Source: Diphasiastrum complanatum
Lineage: Eukaryota; Streptophyta; Lycopodiopsida; Lycopodiales; Lycopodiaceae
NCBI GenBank assembly: GCA_029204225.1
Contig: CM055095.1
Location: 73,950,501 to 74,014,500, forward strand
Reading direction: 5' to 3'
Length of the DNA stretch: 64,000 bases
The notes beneath the pieces were generated by a model, which was not told the origin of the DNA, did not search any database, and saw nothing but the letters and a program-made list of their open reading frames with translations. Shown here in pieces: positions 35,031 to 47,259 of the stretch (within the stretch, counting starts at the first letter, position 1; each line of letters starts with the position of its first letter). The translations under genes were made by a program, and so were the position numbers.

Positions 35031-35118
35031 TTTTGTTTTTTTTCTTGGGGGCAAAAAGCGGTTCGAACCTGTTCCTAACGGTTTGATGGTTCGAACCGCG
35101 GTTCGATGCAACTATGAC
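35030..35118 (-). repeat. TTCGAACC palindromic dispersed repeat, copy 1
   Basis: Contains the perfect palindrome TCGAACCGCGGTTCGA near 35093-35108 plus further GGTTCGAACC motifs. Its reverse complement matches 57938-57965: CGAACYGCGGTTCGAACC with GCAT before and ATC after, one mismatch. Looser GGTTTGAACC copies lie at 34970-35025. Confidence 0.6.
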
Positions 35119-36570
35119 GTGTCCTTAATCCATGTTTTGCCGTATCAGTGTCATCAATGGTTTTGTATTTAGAATGATTATGATGTTGATTAATATCAAA
35201 AAAGAAATAGTTCATGAGACAATATATTGTTTTCTGAATTGTGTTATCAAGGTTTTCACTGCACTAGTTGTTACAGGCAGTACTGAGTAGTGAAAAGGTT
35301 TTTAAACCTGCACAATGCATATCAGGGCTGCATCCTGTTTTCAAAGATTTTGATTGTCAACAGATCTCATGTGTTGACCTGCAAGAACTCATTTGAATAA
35401 ATAGATTCAACTTTTGATTCATAATTAAAATTTCAATCAGTTGGATGGCAATTAAGAGTCACATCAGACCCTAAGCATTGATGCAACATCATTAAACATT
35501 TTCACTGAGATGCTTGATCCTGAGTGACTTCCTGCTGATCTTGTTCAAACCTAACTATTGTAGTCACTTGCATTAGTGCTTACAGATGGTCTTTTTGGAA
35601 AATTTTATGATACTGTTGGAGGTGTTAATGATGGTTGCATCCCATTTGTTGCTGCTCAAAGTTCCTCTCTGCCTTGCTTTATCAAATAAGGTTGTCATTC
35701 TTTAATTGAATTTGTGCCAGATCCTCTTCATACAATGTTTAACATGTAGAAAGAGCTAAATTCTCATCAAAAGAAACTAGCTAATTACAAAAGTTCATTT
35801 GACGATGCTAAATTGTAGCCATTGGCACATATGGGGGTAAAGTGCTTACCATAGGCATTGTTTAACAGAATTCGTGCCATATCCTCTTCATACAATGTTT
35901 AACATGTAGAAAGAGCTACATTTTTTGTTTTGTAACAGTTGGAGAATCAAATAAATTGCCCAAAGAGGTTTTTGGTCGTTGGTGTTGCAACATGGAGCAT
36001 TTGCCGTCAAGGAAATAATAACCAGTTGTTACATATTCCACCTTGTTACGTAACCTCGCTCCATCAACATTTTAAAAGTTTGATTTGAATCTGAGAATAA
36101 TTTTTTTAACAAATTGATTCATTAAAATCAGTAACAATCAAATCTAAACTAAAGTTTGATAAACATAGCACATTAAACAAATTAGAATAAATTAATGATT
36201 ATTTAAAAATATACCAAACTGCGTTCTAGATTCTTACATTGCATAACTCAAGTAAGACTTTTTGCACAAATGTTCACTTTCATGTTGGGTAAGTGAACAC
36301 TCCATCACGGTCTAAGACTCAAAAGTTGAGACCACCTTCACAATTTATCTTTTAATGTTGACTTTATGAAAAAATCCATTGAACAACCTCAAAACATAAA
36401 GCAAGGCCAAAAAAACAAAGCACGTTATTGCAACTTAGTTATGTTTTGAATTGAGATTGATTTGAAAGTTTTGGCCATTCAATCAAATTGCACCTCTTGA
36501 AAAAAGCTAGAATCTAGAAAATTTGCATTCTAACTTGAAAAACTTGACTATGTCTTGATGGCTTTTGGTA
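35119..36570. other. intergenic with a 45-bp direct repeat
   Basis: ATCCTCTTCATACAATGTTT and the bases after it up to GTAGAAAGAGCTA occur at about 35720-35760 and again at about 35880-35920, about 160 bp apart. No gene seen. Confidence 0.5.
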
Positions 36571-36704
36571 TTATGTACAAGTTAACCTATGCCTGTGATT
36601 CACATGTGAGAAGAGGATCCACACATGTGGAATGACATTATGTACAAGCTAACCTATGCCTATGCTTCACATGTGAGAACAGGATCCACACATGTGGAAT
36701 AACA
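36571..36704. repeat. 67-bp tandem duplication with CACATGTG
   Basis: Two units starting ATTATGTACAAGYTAACCTA, each with TCACATGTGAGAA and GATCCACACATGTGGAAT. The following ACATTATGTACATAA and GTCAAGCTATATTTTGCCA loosely match the end of LTR D (47100-47259), so this may be an LTR relic. Confidence 0.6.
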
Positions 36705-38025
36705 TTATGTACATAAAATTGGCCTAGTCAAGCTATATTTTGCCATATTTCTCACATATTGGGAGATGCTTTAGGCCGAGTTTGAATTCTTTGTTGGAAT
36801 AAAAAACAGAACTTGTCAAAGAAGTTATTCCACGTAATCATGAAATAAAATGGGCAGTGTCTAAACAGGAGGAAGTTCTCATTTGGACATGGTATCTCAA
36901 TTACCATATTTGTGCCATATGGATGAAAAATTTGAATGTTAGAATTGCAAAAAGGAAATCGATCAAAAAAGTTGTAAAATCTATCCTTGTGAGCTAGACC
37001 ATCAGATGTTCACTTGGAACACGCTTGGTGATCCAAAAAAAAATATTGATGAAAGTATATAAGGAGAACAAGAATGCATTAAGTACAAACACAAGCAGTC
37101 AAAAATAATAAAAAATAGTGAAATTAAGGCATAAAAAAAACAAAACTATAAGAGTAAGAGTGATGGATTTGGATAGGGTCAACCAAAAATAACTCTTCGT
37201 AGTACTGCCGTAGACGACTGCCATTGACAACAATGTCGAGGAGTACTCCATCAAGTGTTTCTAACTGGATTGCTCCATTTGAAAAGATTTTATTCATGAG
37301 ATATGGTTCTTTGCTTTTGAATTTTAATTTTCCTGGGTGCTTCTTAGATGTGTAGAGAAGTGTTGGAAAGAGGTTTGTAAAAGATAGGTTGAAAAGAATC
37401 GAATAAAAAGGATTCGAACAACAAGAAAGAAAACTTATCCTGCGCAGCGGAATAAACTATCTTCCTCTTTCTCTATGCATGACTACGCCTATCAATTTCA
37501 AACAAAACAATAGTGATAGAAATCACGTTCGATCTTATAGTGACTAACTTTGAAATCATTAGTACTACAGTGATTACGTAGCCAAACATTAGGCATTGAA
37601 TTTATCAAACAAATAATCAGTCGCAAAAAACTACAAAAACGAATACATTCTGAGACGATCTTGAACACAATAAGAAGATAATATTGATTCAGTATGAAAA
37701 CAAAATAGATGTAAATGAGTACAACAAATTTGTGGATCACAGCCACATACCCTAAGCTATCTATGAGCGACTAAAAATAAGTCTGAATTAAGCGCAATGC
37801 TGATAAGCAATAAGCGCAATAGCAATCTCTAATAAACTCTAAAGAACTGAGCTAGAATGCTCAAGAGGGTTCAAGCTCGCAAGCTTGAGAGAGCGCTATC
37901 TATTCAATACTTGATCTAAGATCATTGACTATGCTCTAAGATGAAAATTGTAGAAATATGAGCAACTATTTATACTTAGCAAATGCGACAATGTCCACTA
38001 GTAAGACAACTAATTAGGTCATCAA
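36705..38025. other. intergenic with LTR-like stretch
   Basis: No gene seen. From about 37360 (TGTTGGAAAGAGG) to about 38020 the position before the copia-H internal region suggests its 3' LTR, but I could not match ends or a second copy. Confidence 0.3.
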
Positions 38026-39670
38026 TCATAATGGATAGTGAACTGGCATCCATCCAAAGTAAGCTGGCATCCATCCAGTTGAATCTTCTCGGAAATTCTG
38101 TAGCTTCAATTTAAGGCGAACAATAAACTGTCTTTCATCCGACAAGATATTCGTCGAACGTCGATATGTCTGATGGTGTCCGATAAGTTGGATCCACCTG
38201 TGAGCGATTCCCGACTGACAAGCTTTGTAGAAATCTAAGTCTAAACTTGTTACTTTAAGACCATTTACAAGTTCTTTCTTGCTCATGTCATAGAGACTCC
38301 TCATATTCAGATGATACATACATCTATGCCAAAGATGATTCTCACTTTCAGATGCATTCAGTATAATATTGTAGTTGCTGTAATTTTGGCTTGATATAGA
38401 TTACCTTGTCTTGATCCAATAGTCAACCCCTTATTCAATCTGTGCTCAACCATTCGACATGCATTTCCATTGAATAGAAATCATATTTGAAGATCTGTTA
38501 TTCTTGACATAGAGAGTAGATCTCTCCTCAATGTGGGTACATAGAGGTCTCATTGTAGCTCTTCATGTCCCGACAATGTACGAAGCTGAAGAGTTTCGAT
38601 GCCTTCAACATGGTGTTTGCTCCCATCACCCAATATCACTGTTCTTGTGTTGTCCAGTGACTTGTAGTTCATCAGAACATTTTTTTTGCAAGTGATATGA
38701 GATGTGGCTCCTGAATCAATCACTATGTCATAATCATGTTGTGTGTAGGTCGTGGACTCTTCATCGACAGCTGTGAACGCATTGTCATTCTTGTCACCAT
38801 CTTTAGATGATTCTACGACATTCACCTTTTCTCCTTTATGCTTTCCTTTGGGCTTATGCAAGCAATCGTATGCTGAATGTCCTTATTTCTTGCAGTGAGT
38901 GCAAGGTATAGTCGGATTAAACCAGCATGTGTCTGCTGCATGCCTCGACTTATGACAATGATCGCAGGTAGAAGTATCCTTGTTGCTATTACCCTTTGTT
39001 GAAGACTTCATTTGAGCCTTATCAATCTTGGGTCTATTTTTGTTCTTCTTCTTTCCCTTTGCAAATAGGGCCTTCTCCTAGTCACCACTTGATTCTCCTT
39101 CATCTCTCATCAATCTTTCGTCTGCTACGAGATTGACTTGATCTTTCGAATGTCATCTCGGATAAACTTAAGATGAACATTCTTAGTGTCTGATAAAATG
39201 AGGGTAGTGATTTCATAAAGTACATTAGCTGTTGGGGTGTTGGGACTTGATGCTCTTGTCCGGATGTAGAGAGCTAAGCAAAAATTGTCTTGATCTTCTC
39301 TACATGTGGATCCAGCTCGTTTCCATCCCATCGCAAGCTCTGTAGCTGATTGTGGAGGTGCATGACCGATGCAGCTATCCTCACTTCGTACTTTTGCTTT
39401 AGTTTTTTCCACACTTCATGGTTGCTTTGGCAGTCTTCAAACTGCATAAGAATTTCTTCATTTATGGAGGATATGATGATCGCCATTACGCTTCATCCTC
39501 CTTATCTATTCCATCCTCCTTAGATCTCCCTTTGAAGGCTTTGGCTCTGTAAGATCGGTCAATGACCATATATCTTCACCCTTTAGAAGTGTTTTTATCT
39601 TGAATTCCATATATGATAGTTTGCGCCATCAAGATTAATCACAATCTTTATCTGAATTGTAGTAGCCATA
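38026..39670 (-). pseudogene. copia-H gag, protease and pre-integrase
   Basis: Read downward from the ATG at 39670: MATTIQIKIVINLDGANYHI, then a UBN2-type gag body (MAIIISSINEEILMQFEDCQ, EVWKKLKQKYEVR). Two CCHC zinc knuckles follow near 38960-38880: CDHCHKSRHAADTC and CTHCKK-stop-GHSAYDC. Then comes protease with DIVIDSGATSHIT (catalytic D-S-G) at 38861-38550, and the GAG-pre-integrase zinc motif region (MYHLNMRSLYDMSKKELVNG, ACQSGIAHR) ending near 38026. Integrase, reverse transcriptase and RNase H are missing. Stops and frame changes occur throughout, so it is inactive. Two knuckles are more than the single one usual in copia gag. Confidence 0.82.
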
Positions 39671-39687
39671 TTGTATCTAATGAACTA

Positions 39688-39699
39688 GCTGCGATACCA
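39688..39699 (-). other. copia-H primer-binding site
   Basis: TGGTATCGCAGC on the minus strand, 18 bases upstream of the gag start, next to an LTR end (...CAGCA). Confidence 0.65.
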
Positions 39700-40230
39700 T
39701 GCTGGAAGTGCACTGTTTATTGCATGAGATTACATGAACTAGACACGCTAATACGAATTACAAACAATGCAACAATCAATCACGAAAAATGAATACAATG
39801 CTGGAAGAACATAATATCTATGTATTTCTCTTCTCTTAGAGTTAGTCGACAGTGCATTGCCAAATAGCAGCTGGACGCTACTCTTACAATATTGTTGTTC
39901 TTAAATGATAACATTCACACATTTTCTTTGATTTCTATTCCATACTTTTGTTCTGCTAGATGGGATTAGAAGATCATTTAACTAATCATTACAAGAGAGG
40001 TTTACGCTAAAATACTAGCTAACTACGTGTCTTTTCTTGTGACGTTGCCTACAGTTGAGCGTGACAATTTCAAATCTCACAAATGCCAAGCTAAGATCCG
40101 GTAACTCGAATCGCTCGACAGTTCGTTTGTCCATGTTTCATCTCGGCACTTCTAGACATTCGATAGTTCGGAAGCTGAACTATCGGATCTTTAGATGGTG
40201 GTGTCGATGGTGTGCCAAATTATCGGCTGT
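39700..40230 (-). mobile_element. copia-H 5' LTR (outer border uncertain)
   Basis: On the plus strand it begins TGCTGGAAGTGC directly beside the primer-binding site. No matching second copy or clear outer end was found; sequence runs up to the broken end of copia-E integrase at 40231. The short reading frame at 40055-40264 is not recognised. Confidence 0.4.
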
Positions 40231-41000
40231 TCAGGGAATGTGTGCATTGGTGGATGGATCATAAACTTTATAAGCTTTATGTTCATCTGGATAGCCAATG
40301 AAAATACATTTATTTGTCCTATGATCTAGCTTCTTTCTAAGTTGTTTAGGCACATGAACAAAACATATACAACCAAATATTTTTAAATGACTGACACTAG
40401 GCTTGTGTCTATGCCATACTTCATAAGGAGCCTTGTTGTTGTGCTGGATTTGTTTTGTACATAACAGGCTGTGGCAGCAGCTTCTGCGCACAACTTTGCA
40501 AGTAGATGTGATTGGTGTAGCATTGATTCAGCTGAGTTGAGAAGCGTTCGATTCTTCCTTTATGCAATCCCATTTTGCTGAGGTGAATAGGAAGTTGTAA
40601 ATTGTCTTCAAATGCCATGTTCAACTAGGTAGTCGGACATCTCATTAGAGAGGTATTCGTCACCACCATCAGTTCGGAGAGCTTTCACTCTTGTAGATGT
40701 TTGGGTCTCAATCATGGCCTTGAATTTCTTGAAGCATTCAAAGGCTTCTGATTTGTGCTTAATGAACATAATTGTAGACCATTTAGAATAATCATATATG
40801 AAAGTGATAAAATAAATTGCATCTCCTAAGGATGGAGTTGGCAATGGACCACAAAGATTGATGTACAAGGTATAATACATGCTTTTTCTTGACAGAATGT
40901 GTTATGGGAAATTTGCTACAAGAGTGTTTGCCACAGATGCAAAATTCATAGAAAAATAATTTCCTATCTAATGAAAGAGGGAAATCCATCAACTAAATTA
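40231..41000 (-). pseudogene. copia-E integrase
   Basis: Read downward: YINLCGPLPTPSLGDAIYFI and TFIYDYSKWSTIMFIKHKSE (core; first Asp replaced by Asn in INLCGP), LRTDGGDEYLSN (second Asp), then a frame change near 40620. Next comes YEVWHRHKPSVSHLKIFGC and GYPDEHKAYKVYDPSTN at 40491-40231. The reading stops at the junction with copia-H. Reverse transcriptase and RNase H are absent. Confidence 0.82.
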
Positions 41001-42328
41001 TCACAATGCATGTAAGAAAGTGATCTTGTATTCATGTGTCAAAATTGACTATGCCACAGAATATCATGATCATTTACATTTTTATGAGAAGTACTAGCTA
41101 ATGCAATTGAGTTAGAGAGTACATATAGATTTTTGAGTCTAGTGCATGTAGTCATAGTGGTATCTTCATCAAAGATTCTACACTGTTTAGAAGAGAAAGT
41201 AACAGTGTAGCCTTCATCAATTATCTTAGAGACTGATGACAGGTTCTTAGATAGCTAAGGTACATGAAGAACATTCAGAACACAAATAGAATGATCGTTC
41301 TTGAATACGATCTTGACTGTCCCTTTGCCTTCCATGCGAATGGTGCTTGAATCTCCAAGGTAGATGAATTGATCTCTACTATAAGATGCGTACTGAGTAA
41401 ACCATTCCTTGCAGGAAGTCATGTGTTGGGTAGCATCACTATCTAGGACCAACTATTGTAGTCTTTGTTGCTACTGTTGCAAGCCATTAACAGCTGTGAT
41501 GGTTTGTGTACATCAGAATCTTGCTCCTTGAATTCTGCCTCATTGGAGGAGTCTGGCTGCTATTGTTGTTGCTTCTTTGCCTCATTGTAGATGTGGATTC
41601 GACATTACTTGATGTCGTGATTAGCTCTCTTACAATATTTGCATAAGAGCTTCTTACGTGATCCACTGTTCTCAACTTGAGTATGAGGCTTTTGCTGCTG
41701 CTGTTGCACTTGATTTTTGCCCTTGGAATAGTCTTTCTTCTTTGTGTATAGAGCCATTGACTTGTCTTTGGTGGACAGACTGCTGGTCTTTCTTTGTATT
41801 TTTTCTTGAAGAAGATGACCGATCACCTTTTGAAGAGTGAGGTTAGGTTGTGTGGAGATCATTACAACAAAATGTTCATAGGACTTAGGTAAAGAAGAAA
41901 GCAAGGTCATAACGACATCATCATCTTGAATAGCACGACTATAGAATCAGACATACTAAGTGTGAGAAACTTCCTTATAAGGTGTAACATGGTGGTTACT
42001 ACATCTTGAGTTTCATATATATTCGATAATAAATCTAGTGCTTCCTTAGCGGATTTGCATGTGTGGTAACATGGGATATTTGGGAGTTGGCCAGATTGAG
42101 CGTGATCAATGCTAAGGCATTCTAATATTTGATCTTTCATGCCTTCACTGATTGATAGTCCCTCAAATCTGGTTTCAGGTTAGAACCTTCTACAACATCT
42201 CAAAGATCTCTATCTATCAACATCATCCAAAGTTTTAACTTCCAAATATATAAGTTAGATCCGTTGAACTTGTCAATGATTCTAACATCGTTAGATGAAA
42301 AAGATGAAGGGTTATTGATAAGAGACAT
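41001..42328 (-). pseudogene. copia-E gag and protease
   Basis: ATG at 42328 starts MSLINNPSSFSSNDVRIIDK and FNGSNLYIWKLKLWMML, a typical gag beginning, with a stop soon after. Further gag parts: 42140-41907 (IPCYHTCKSAKEALDLLSNI) and 41910-41605 (SLPKSYEHFVVMISTQPNLT, then CKYCKRANHDIK, a CCHC knuckle start). Protease at 41452-41255 begins MVLDSDATQHMTSCKEWF; the usual D-S-G reads D-S-D, so the active site is altered. Several frameshifts. It is one element with the integrase at 40231-41000. Confidence 0.82.
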
Positions 42329-42374
42329 GTTAACAGTAATACAAATAGAATAATCTCTCAATTTATTGAGCTAT

Positions 42375-42386
42375 GCTCTTATACCA
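42375..42386 (-). other. copia-E primer-binding site
   Basis: TGGTATAAGAGC on the minus strand, two changes at most from the initiator tRNA-Met site, three bases from the LTR end. Confidence 0.7.
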
Positions 42387-42389
42387 AGC

Positions 42390-43530
42390 TGTAGGAATAG
42401 GGTGAGAGGATGCGAACGGAGGAAGAGAGAAGGAAATAGTTTGCGGAACAACTTTCCCATTATTATGGACTGCTACATGCAAGAACGGTCTACAAGATTG
42501 TAGTTGTTGAAATAGACTCATAGATTATTAAAAATTGATTTTTATAAGATGTTCAGATCAGAATATCAAAGTATATGCCTGAGAATGGTCATTCTACTAT
42601 TTGATTTCCTTATCATACCCAAAAACTGAGCCCAAATGAGTGTTTTTATACTAGCTTTTGAAGTAGTAAACTTTAGAATAAATACTCCCCAGGGTGTCAA
42701 CACATTGATTTGGGTGATGCCAAGCCTTTAGACAGGTTGGTGAATATTTCTATGATGAATTGAAATGCTCGTCCCACATGTGTGAAGGTGAGTGTTTCCG
42801 AACAACCTAGAAACATTCGCGAAAAGATCTATCAGAAGATCTGAATAGGCACTATCTTCTGGGTATGTTGGCAAATGTTTTCAATCACTTCCCACATGAG
42901 TAAAGGCGAGTGTTTGAAAAAACTAGTCTTTATTATATAAATTGAGATGAGCTTGAGACCCAATCTTTTCGAGAATTTTTAGGTACAAGTTCTCTTGTTG
43001 ATTCAATTGAAGGGCATTTTCAGTGAATCAAACAACTTAGACAATCTAGAATTTCAAATAGTACTATCTCAGGTTAGCACTTTCCTAATTAAAAAACAAA
43101 TAGAAAACATGCGAGTATTTTTATAAAAATGCTCGCCTCACACGTGTGAAGCGAGTATTTAAAAAAAACACTAGTAGGATAAAAATCTGACCAGGGAAAT
43201 GTTCGATCTAGTCAGTATCACAATTTCCTCCAAAAAATCAAATTTTCATCACTGGACGAGTGTTTAATGATGTAGGTTAATGTTTTCGAAAAAGGCTCAC
43301 TAAAGACAGAAAACACTCGTTAGATTGGTGAAAAGATTTGCCTAGAGAAAAAAAAAGGCTCAAATTGATTGCACTTGCAAATATCAAACAAAACATTGGA
43401 TCTTGACCAAGGAGAAGATGAAATTAAAATACATCCATGAAACAAACATTTGTTAAAAAGATTAAAAACACAAAACATTGGAAAAAACAATAAAAAATTT
43501 CTCAAAAGAAACATTTCACACCTAATCAAC
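42390..43530 (-). mobile_element. copia-E 5' LTR (outer border approximate)
   Basis: Inner end TGTAGGAATAGGG at 42390 beside the primer-binding site. The outer end was not located. Contains repeated AGTGTTT/GAGTGTTT with CACATGTGTGAAG (near 42776) and CACACGTGTG at 43139-43148. Confidence 0.5.
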
Positions 43531-44250
43531 TACTTCCTTGACAATGATGCCAAAATTTTATGTTACCCATTTATCTTGCCCTCAGATTAGTAAGCTATTG
43601 CTAGGAGTTCTTCTAGCTAAAAGAAAGTTTTGATTCCATTGTAGTATAGTGAGGTTGGGACTCGATCCACATAATCAATCCAACGGGGAGGTAGGTGAGG
43701 TAAAGGTTGAAAACTAGTCTCTTTGCTTATTGCCTCATTTCTTTAACTTGAGAGCCTAAATTAACTTGCTTTTATTTATCTTGTAAGTAATTTGACTTTG
43801 CAAGGCTTTTGTGATTCTGTAGCGGGTATTTCCTATCCACCTTCAACCCTACATTCAAGGATAATCTTCAACATTATGAATGAACACATCATTCATGACC
43901 TTATTGAAACCAACAAAAAATACATTATGAAGACATTTCCATTTCCTTGACTTCATATTCAATGTAAGTTTACAAGGAAAACATGCTTTGCTATCTATTA
44001 AGGCATCACACTCAACTAGTATTGCCTTAATCCACCTTTGAGATACAAAAATCTCTTCAAAGCAAAATAGTTATTCATAAGATTTCATGAGAGCATAAAT
44101 GATTGCTCATCCTTAATCTTTCTTGGTTTCTCTTGGATCATAATAATAAATTTGAACTTTTCCAAAGCTCTAAGAAAAATGCTTTTCAAGGGCATGAAAT
44201 AAATCCAAGTGACATTAATGAAAGTGACATTTATCTTTGCATCTTGAACC
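43531..44250. other. retroelement debris, unassigned
   Basis: 43717-43830 matches 24435-24540. No coding stretch recognised. Confidence 0.4.
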
Positions 44251-44700
44251 AAAAAACTCACTTCCAAATGCAAAACTTCAAAAGGTTTGAAATGTGTGAT
44301 GATGGACTTTTGAAGACAAATCTTGTAAGTCCTTGTGAGGCTCCAAGCTCATGCATCTTTCCACAAAGGAAACACCTTTTTTTGGATTTGTCCTTCTTGC
44401 CTTTGCACTTTGAACTTGAAGCTCCATCCTGCACCTCGGCCCCCTTGCTTTGGTTCACCTTGGATGGATTGGTCTTCATTTTGTACATCTTGAGACAAAA
44501 CGATCTCTCTTGCCACAAAGGTTGCATTTAGGATCCTTACTTGCCTCCAATAGGTTGCCACCTATTGATGCCATGATGAGGAAGTAAAACCTTGTGATAT
44601 GACTTTTCAAAATGTAATTTGTGACTCTCAAGAAACTAGATTTGAACACATTCAACAATCTAGAAGGATCTACACAAGATCTAGACCACAAATTCTGAAT
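44251..44700 (-). pseudogene. element-D gag-like zinc-knuckle fragment
   Basis: From the ATG at 44574: MASIGGNLLEASKDPKCNLC followed by GKRDRFVSRC. The spacing fits a CCHC knuckle (C-X2-C-X4-H-X4-C) with Arg at the His position. A Lys-rich stretch SKCKGKKDKSKKRCFLCGK follows in another frame, with a second CX2C. I infer a degraded gag of the element whose 5' LTR is at 46410; the long gap to that LTR makes this uncertain. Confidence 0.4.
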
Positions 44701-44759
44701 CATATCTCTTTCAACCTAGTCAATTGGAAACTAATCTTTGCTTTGATCACTAAGACAAA

Positions 44760-45500
44760 AGTACTCTATCAAATCACAAAAATCAGATCCAAACACCCCT
44801 ATTGGTCTCAACAAATACCAATGACTCTTCCTCTTGAGAGTTGGAATGGATTTGAAAAGTTTGACACCTAGATTTTCCTTTTCTCTTGACTAGTTCACTC
44901 AACTTCTGAGATTCTTGAACAAAGTATGGGTTTTGTTTCAAATACTTGAAAATCAAATTTGTCACTTCTTTTGGACTCACTCTTGACCCAAATAATATCA
45001 CTCTTGAGATTTGAATTTGATTTGATTTGACAACAAATTAAGCCACTAATTTTCACAAAAAAAGGATCTACACTAGATCACAAAAACTTGACATGTATAC
45101 TTGATTCAAACACACAAAGATCAGATCCAATCACCCCTTTTGGAATCCCTCTTGACCCAAATAATCTCACTCTTGATATTTGGAATGGACATGAAATGGT
45201 TTGATAACAATCTATGTCAATAATTTTTCACCAAGCTTAAAAATTAGACATCTAGAGATTCACAAAGATCCCAATCATGTATGAACACTCAAATATGGAC
45301 TCCTCCCTATTCTAGACTCCCAATGGGATCACAACTTGACCCTCACACTCTCACAAAGAAAGTTGAATATTTGAGTTTCATACATATAATGTCAAAATTT
45401 TGCTCAAAAAATTGAATTCATTCACCCCTATTGGACTCCACCAAATACCAATGACTCTACCTCTTTAGAGTTGGAATGAAATTCAAATTTTCAGAAATGT
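44760..45500. repeat. degenerate tandem units in element-D leader
   Basis: Three units near 44790, 45125 and 45415 share ATCAGATCCAAWCACCCC or TTCACCCCTATTGG, CCAAATACCAATGACTC and GAGAGTTGGAATG. Spacing is about 290-340 bp and the units are strongly diverged. Confidence 0.5.
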
Positions 45501-46409
45501 GATACTTCTCTCTCACTAAGATATTTGCTTACAAAGAGCTAATGCCACTTAGCAAGATTTGATCACAATGAAGAAGACAATTTTTTCAGCAAAGTCAAGA
45601 ATTGAGTTACTAGTTCTTGCCCTCTACAAAGGAAGGATCTCTTGAAAATTTTGGATCAACCACAACACATATGCCTCACTCACCTTTATGACTTTAATTC
45701 AAGCCAAAAAACACACTCACACACTTGAGTAGGGGTGAACAATGTGACTTGGATCTCAAATTTTTCTCCTAGTACTTGCCAACAATTCTTATCACCTTGT
45801 ATAGGTAGATTTTGCCTTTATGAGTGTTTGTGCTTTAGAAATTCACTAAGATTTCACTTGGAGGACTGATTCAAGAGTGTCTTCTAGCATTTAGATGCTT
45901 CTAGACTCGGCCCTTTCACTCTTGAACAAATCTAGAATGAAGGTATAATGGATTTCAATCACTCCCCTTGCAAATCACTCCTTAATCTTTGGTTTATAGC
46001 ACTCTTTCTCTCTCAACTTCAATGTACACTCAAAAAATAAGAGAATCAACTTCAATGTACTATAAAAAAGCTTTAATCCATCTATATGATTGATCTAAAC
46101 CAATAACAAATCAATGGAATAGAAACAATGCAAGTAAAAGCTTGAAAAATGCACTAAATTGACTCAAAATTGGGTGTATGAAGCTCAAAATGCACCAAAC
46201 TGAATTTTACTGTCCAAAATAGGTCCTGTACGGCCCCAAACGTGTGTAAAATACACCTGTAGCCCACAGCAAGATTTGGTACAAATATGATGGTTCTAGC
46301 TATCCATTCAACCTCGCTACTTCAATATTAGCTTGTTTCCAAAAACCTGCCAATTTGGGTATAGTTTAGATCAATTCCTTAAATGCACTTGTACTTGGAT
46401 CTGATACCA
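45501..46409 (-). other. element-D leader and primer-binding site
   Basis: Non-coding. TGGTATCAGATC on the minus strand at 46398-46409 is a primer-binding site next to the LTR at 46410, one change from the initiator tRNA-Met site. Confidence 0.6.
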
Positions 46410-47259
46410 TGTCAAAGTACAGCAAAATGGACCAAGAATAGATCTGAATCAGATCCACAAGTGTGATTGGATGTTAGATTAGATCAACCTATCAATCTAC
46501 ACAAGATTAGATAGCATTTAGATCAAATCTAGATGAATAAATCTAACAAGAACAATCATTATTGATCAAAACTTGTACTTGATGGTTTCACACGTGTAAA
46601 AACCTGTTAGAGTACGGACAGTAGGCTGAGAATAAAGTATACTAAGCTTAGAACCCAATCAATGCATAAAAACACATGACAAATAGAGAGAAAACACTAG
46701 AATTGCTCCAAAACCAAGATTTAGCTTCCATGTCAATTATGGCCAAATGAGCCACCATATATACACAAGAGCTGATGCTTACTCAGCTGATTTGGCACGT
46801 GTGAGAGTGCCTACTCATCAAAGGATCCACCAATAATCATCAATATGGCACATGGACCAAGTTTCCTAACTTATAGCCACCTCCCTTGATTTTAGGCAAT
46901 TTTCCTAATTTATAGGGACTTGCACAAATATCTACTACAAGTTGGATCTCACCTACTACTGATGTTTTCACACATGTGAGCAGTCCTTGGCACGTGTGAG
47001 ATCACTCCTATCCATGTTAAATAGCTTTTCCTACCAATAAAATGATGCCAAGTGGCATATAGCTACAAAACTAGATTTTGGCCATTTTAGCCACTAGATC
47101 TCAAATGAAATGGTATGTACAACCTATATGACTTGTCTAAATGATAAATGCATTTATTTTGCACATGGGAACAGGCTCCACACATGTCTTATGATGATAT
47201 GTACTACTCATAATGGTATTCACAAGATATGATCAAGTTAGCTTTTGCCAATTTTAACA
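46410..47259 (-). mobile_element. element-D 5' LTR
   Basis: Plus-strand ends TGTCAAAGTAC and CAATTTTAACA (inverted ends TGTYAAA). Inner end abuts a primer-binding site. Contains TTTCACACGTGTAAA near 46587 followed by TACGGACA, as in the copia-A LTRs, and CACACATGTG further on. 850 bp. Confidence 0.72.
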
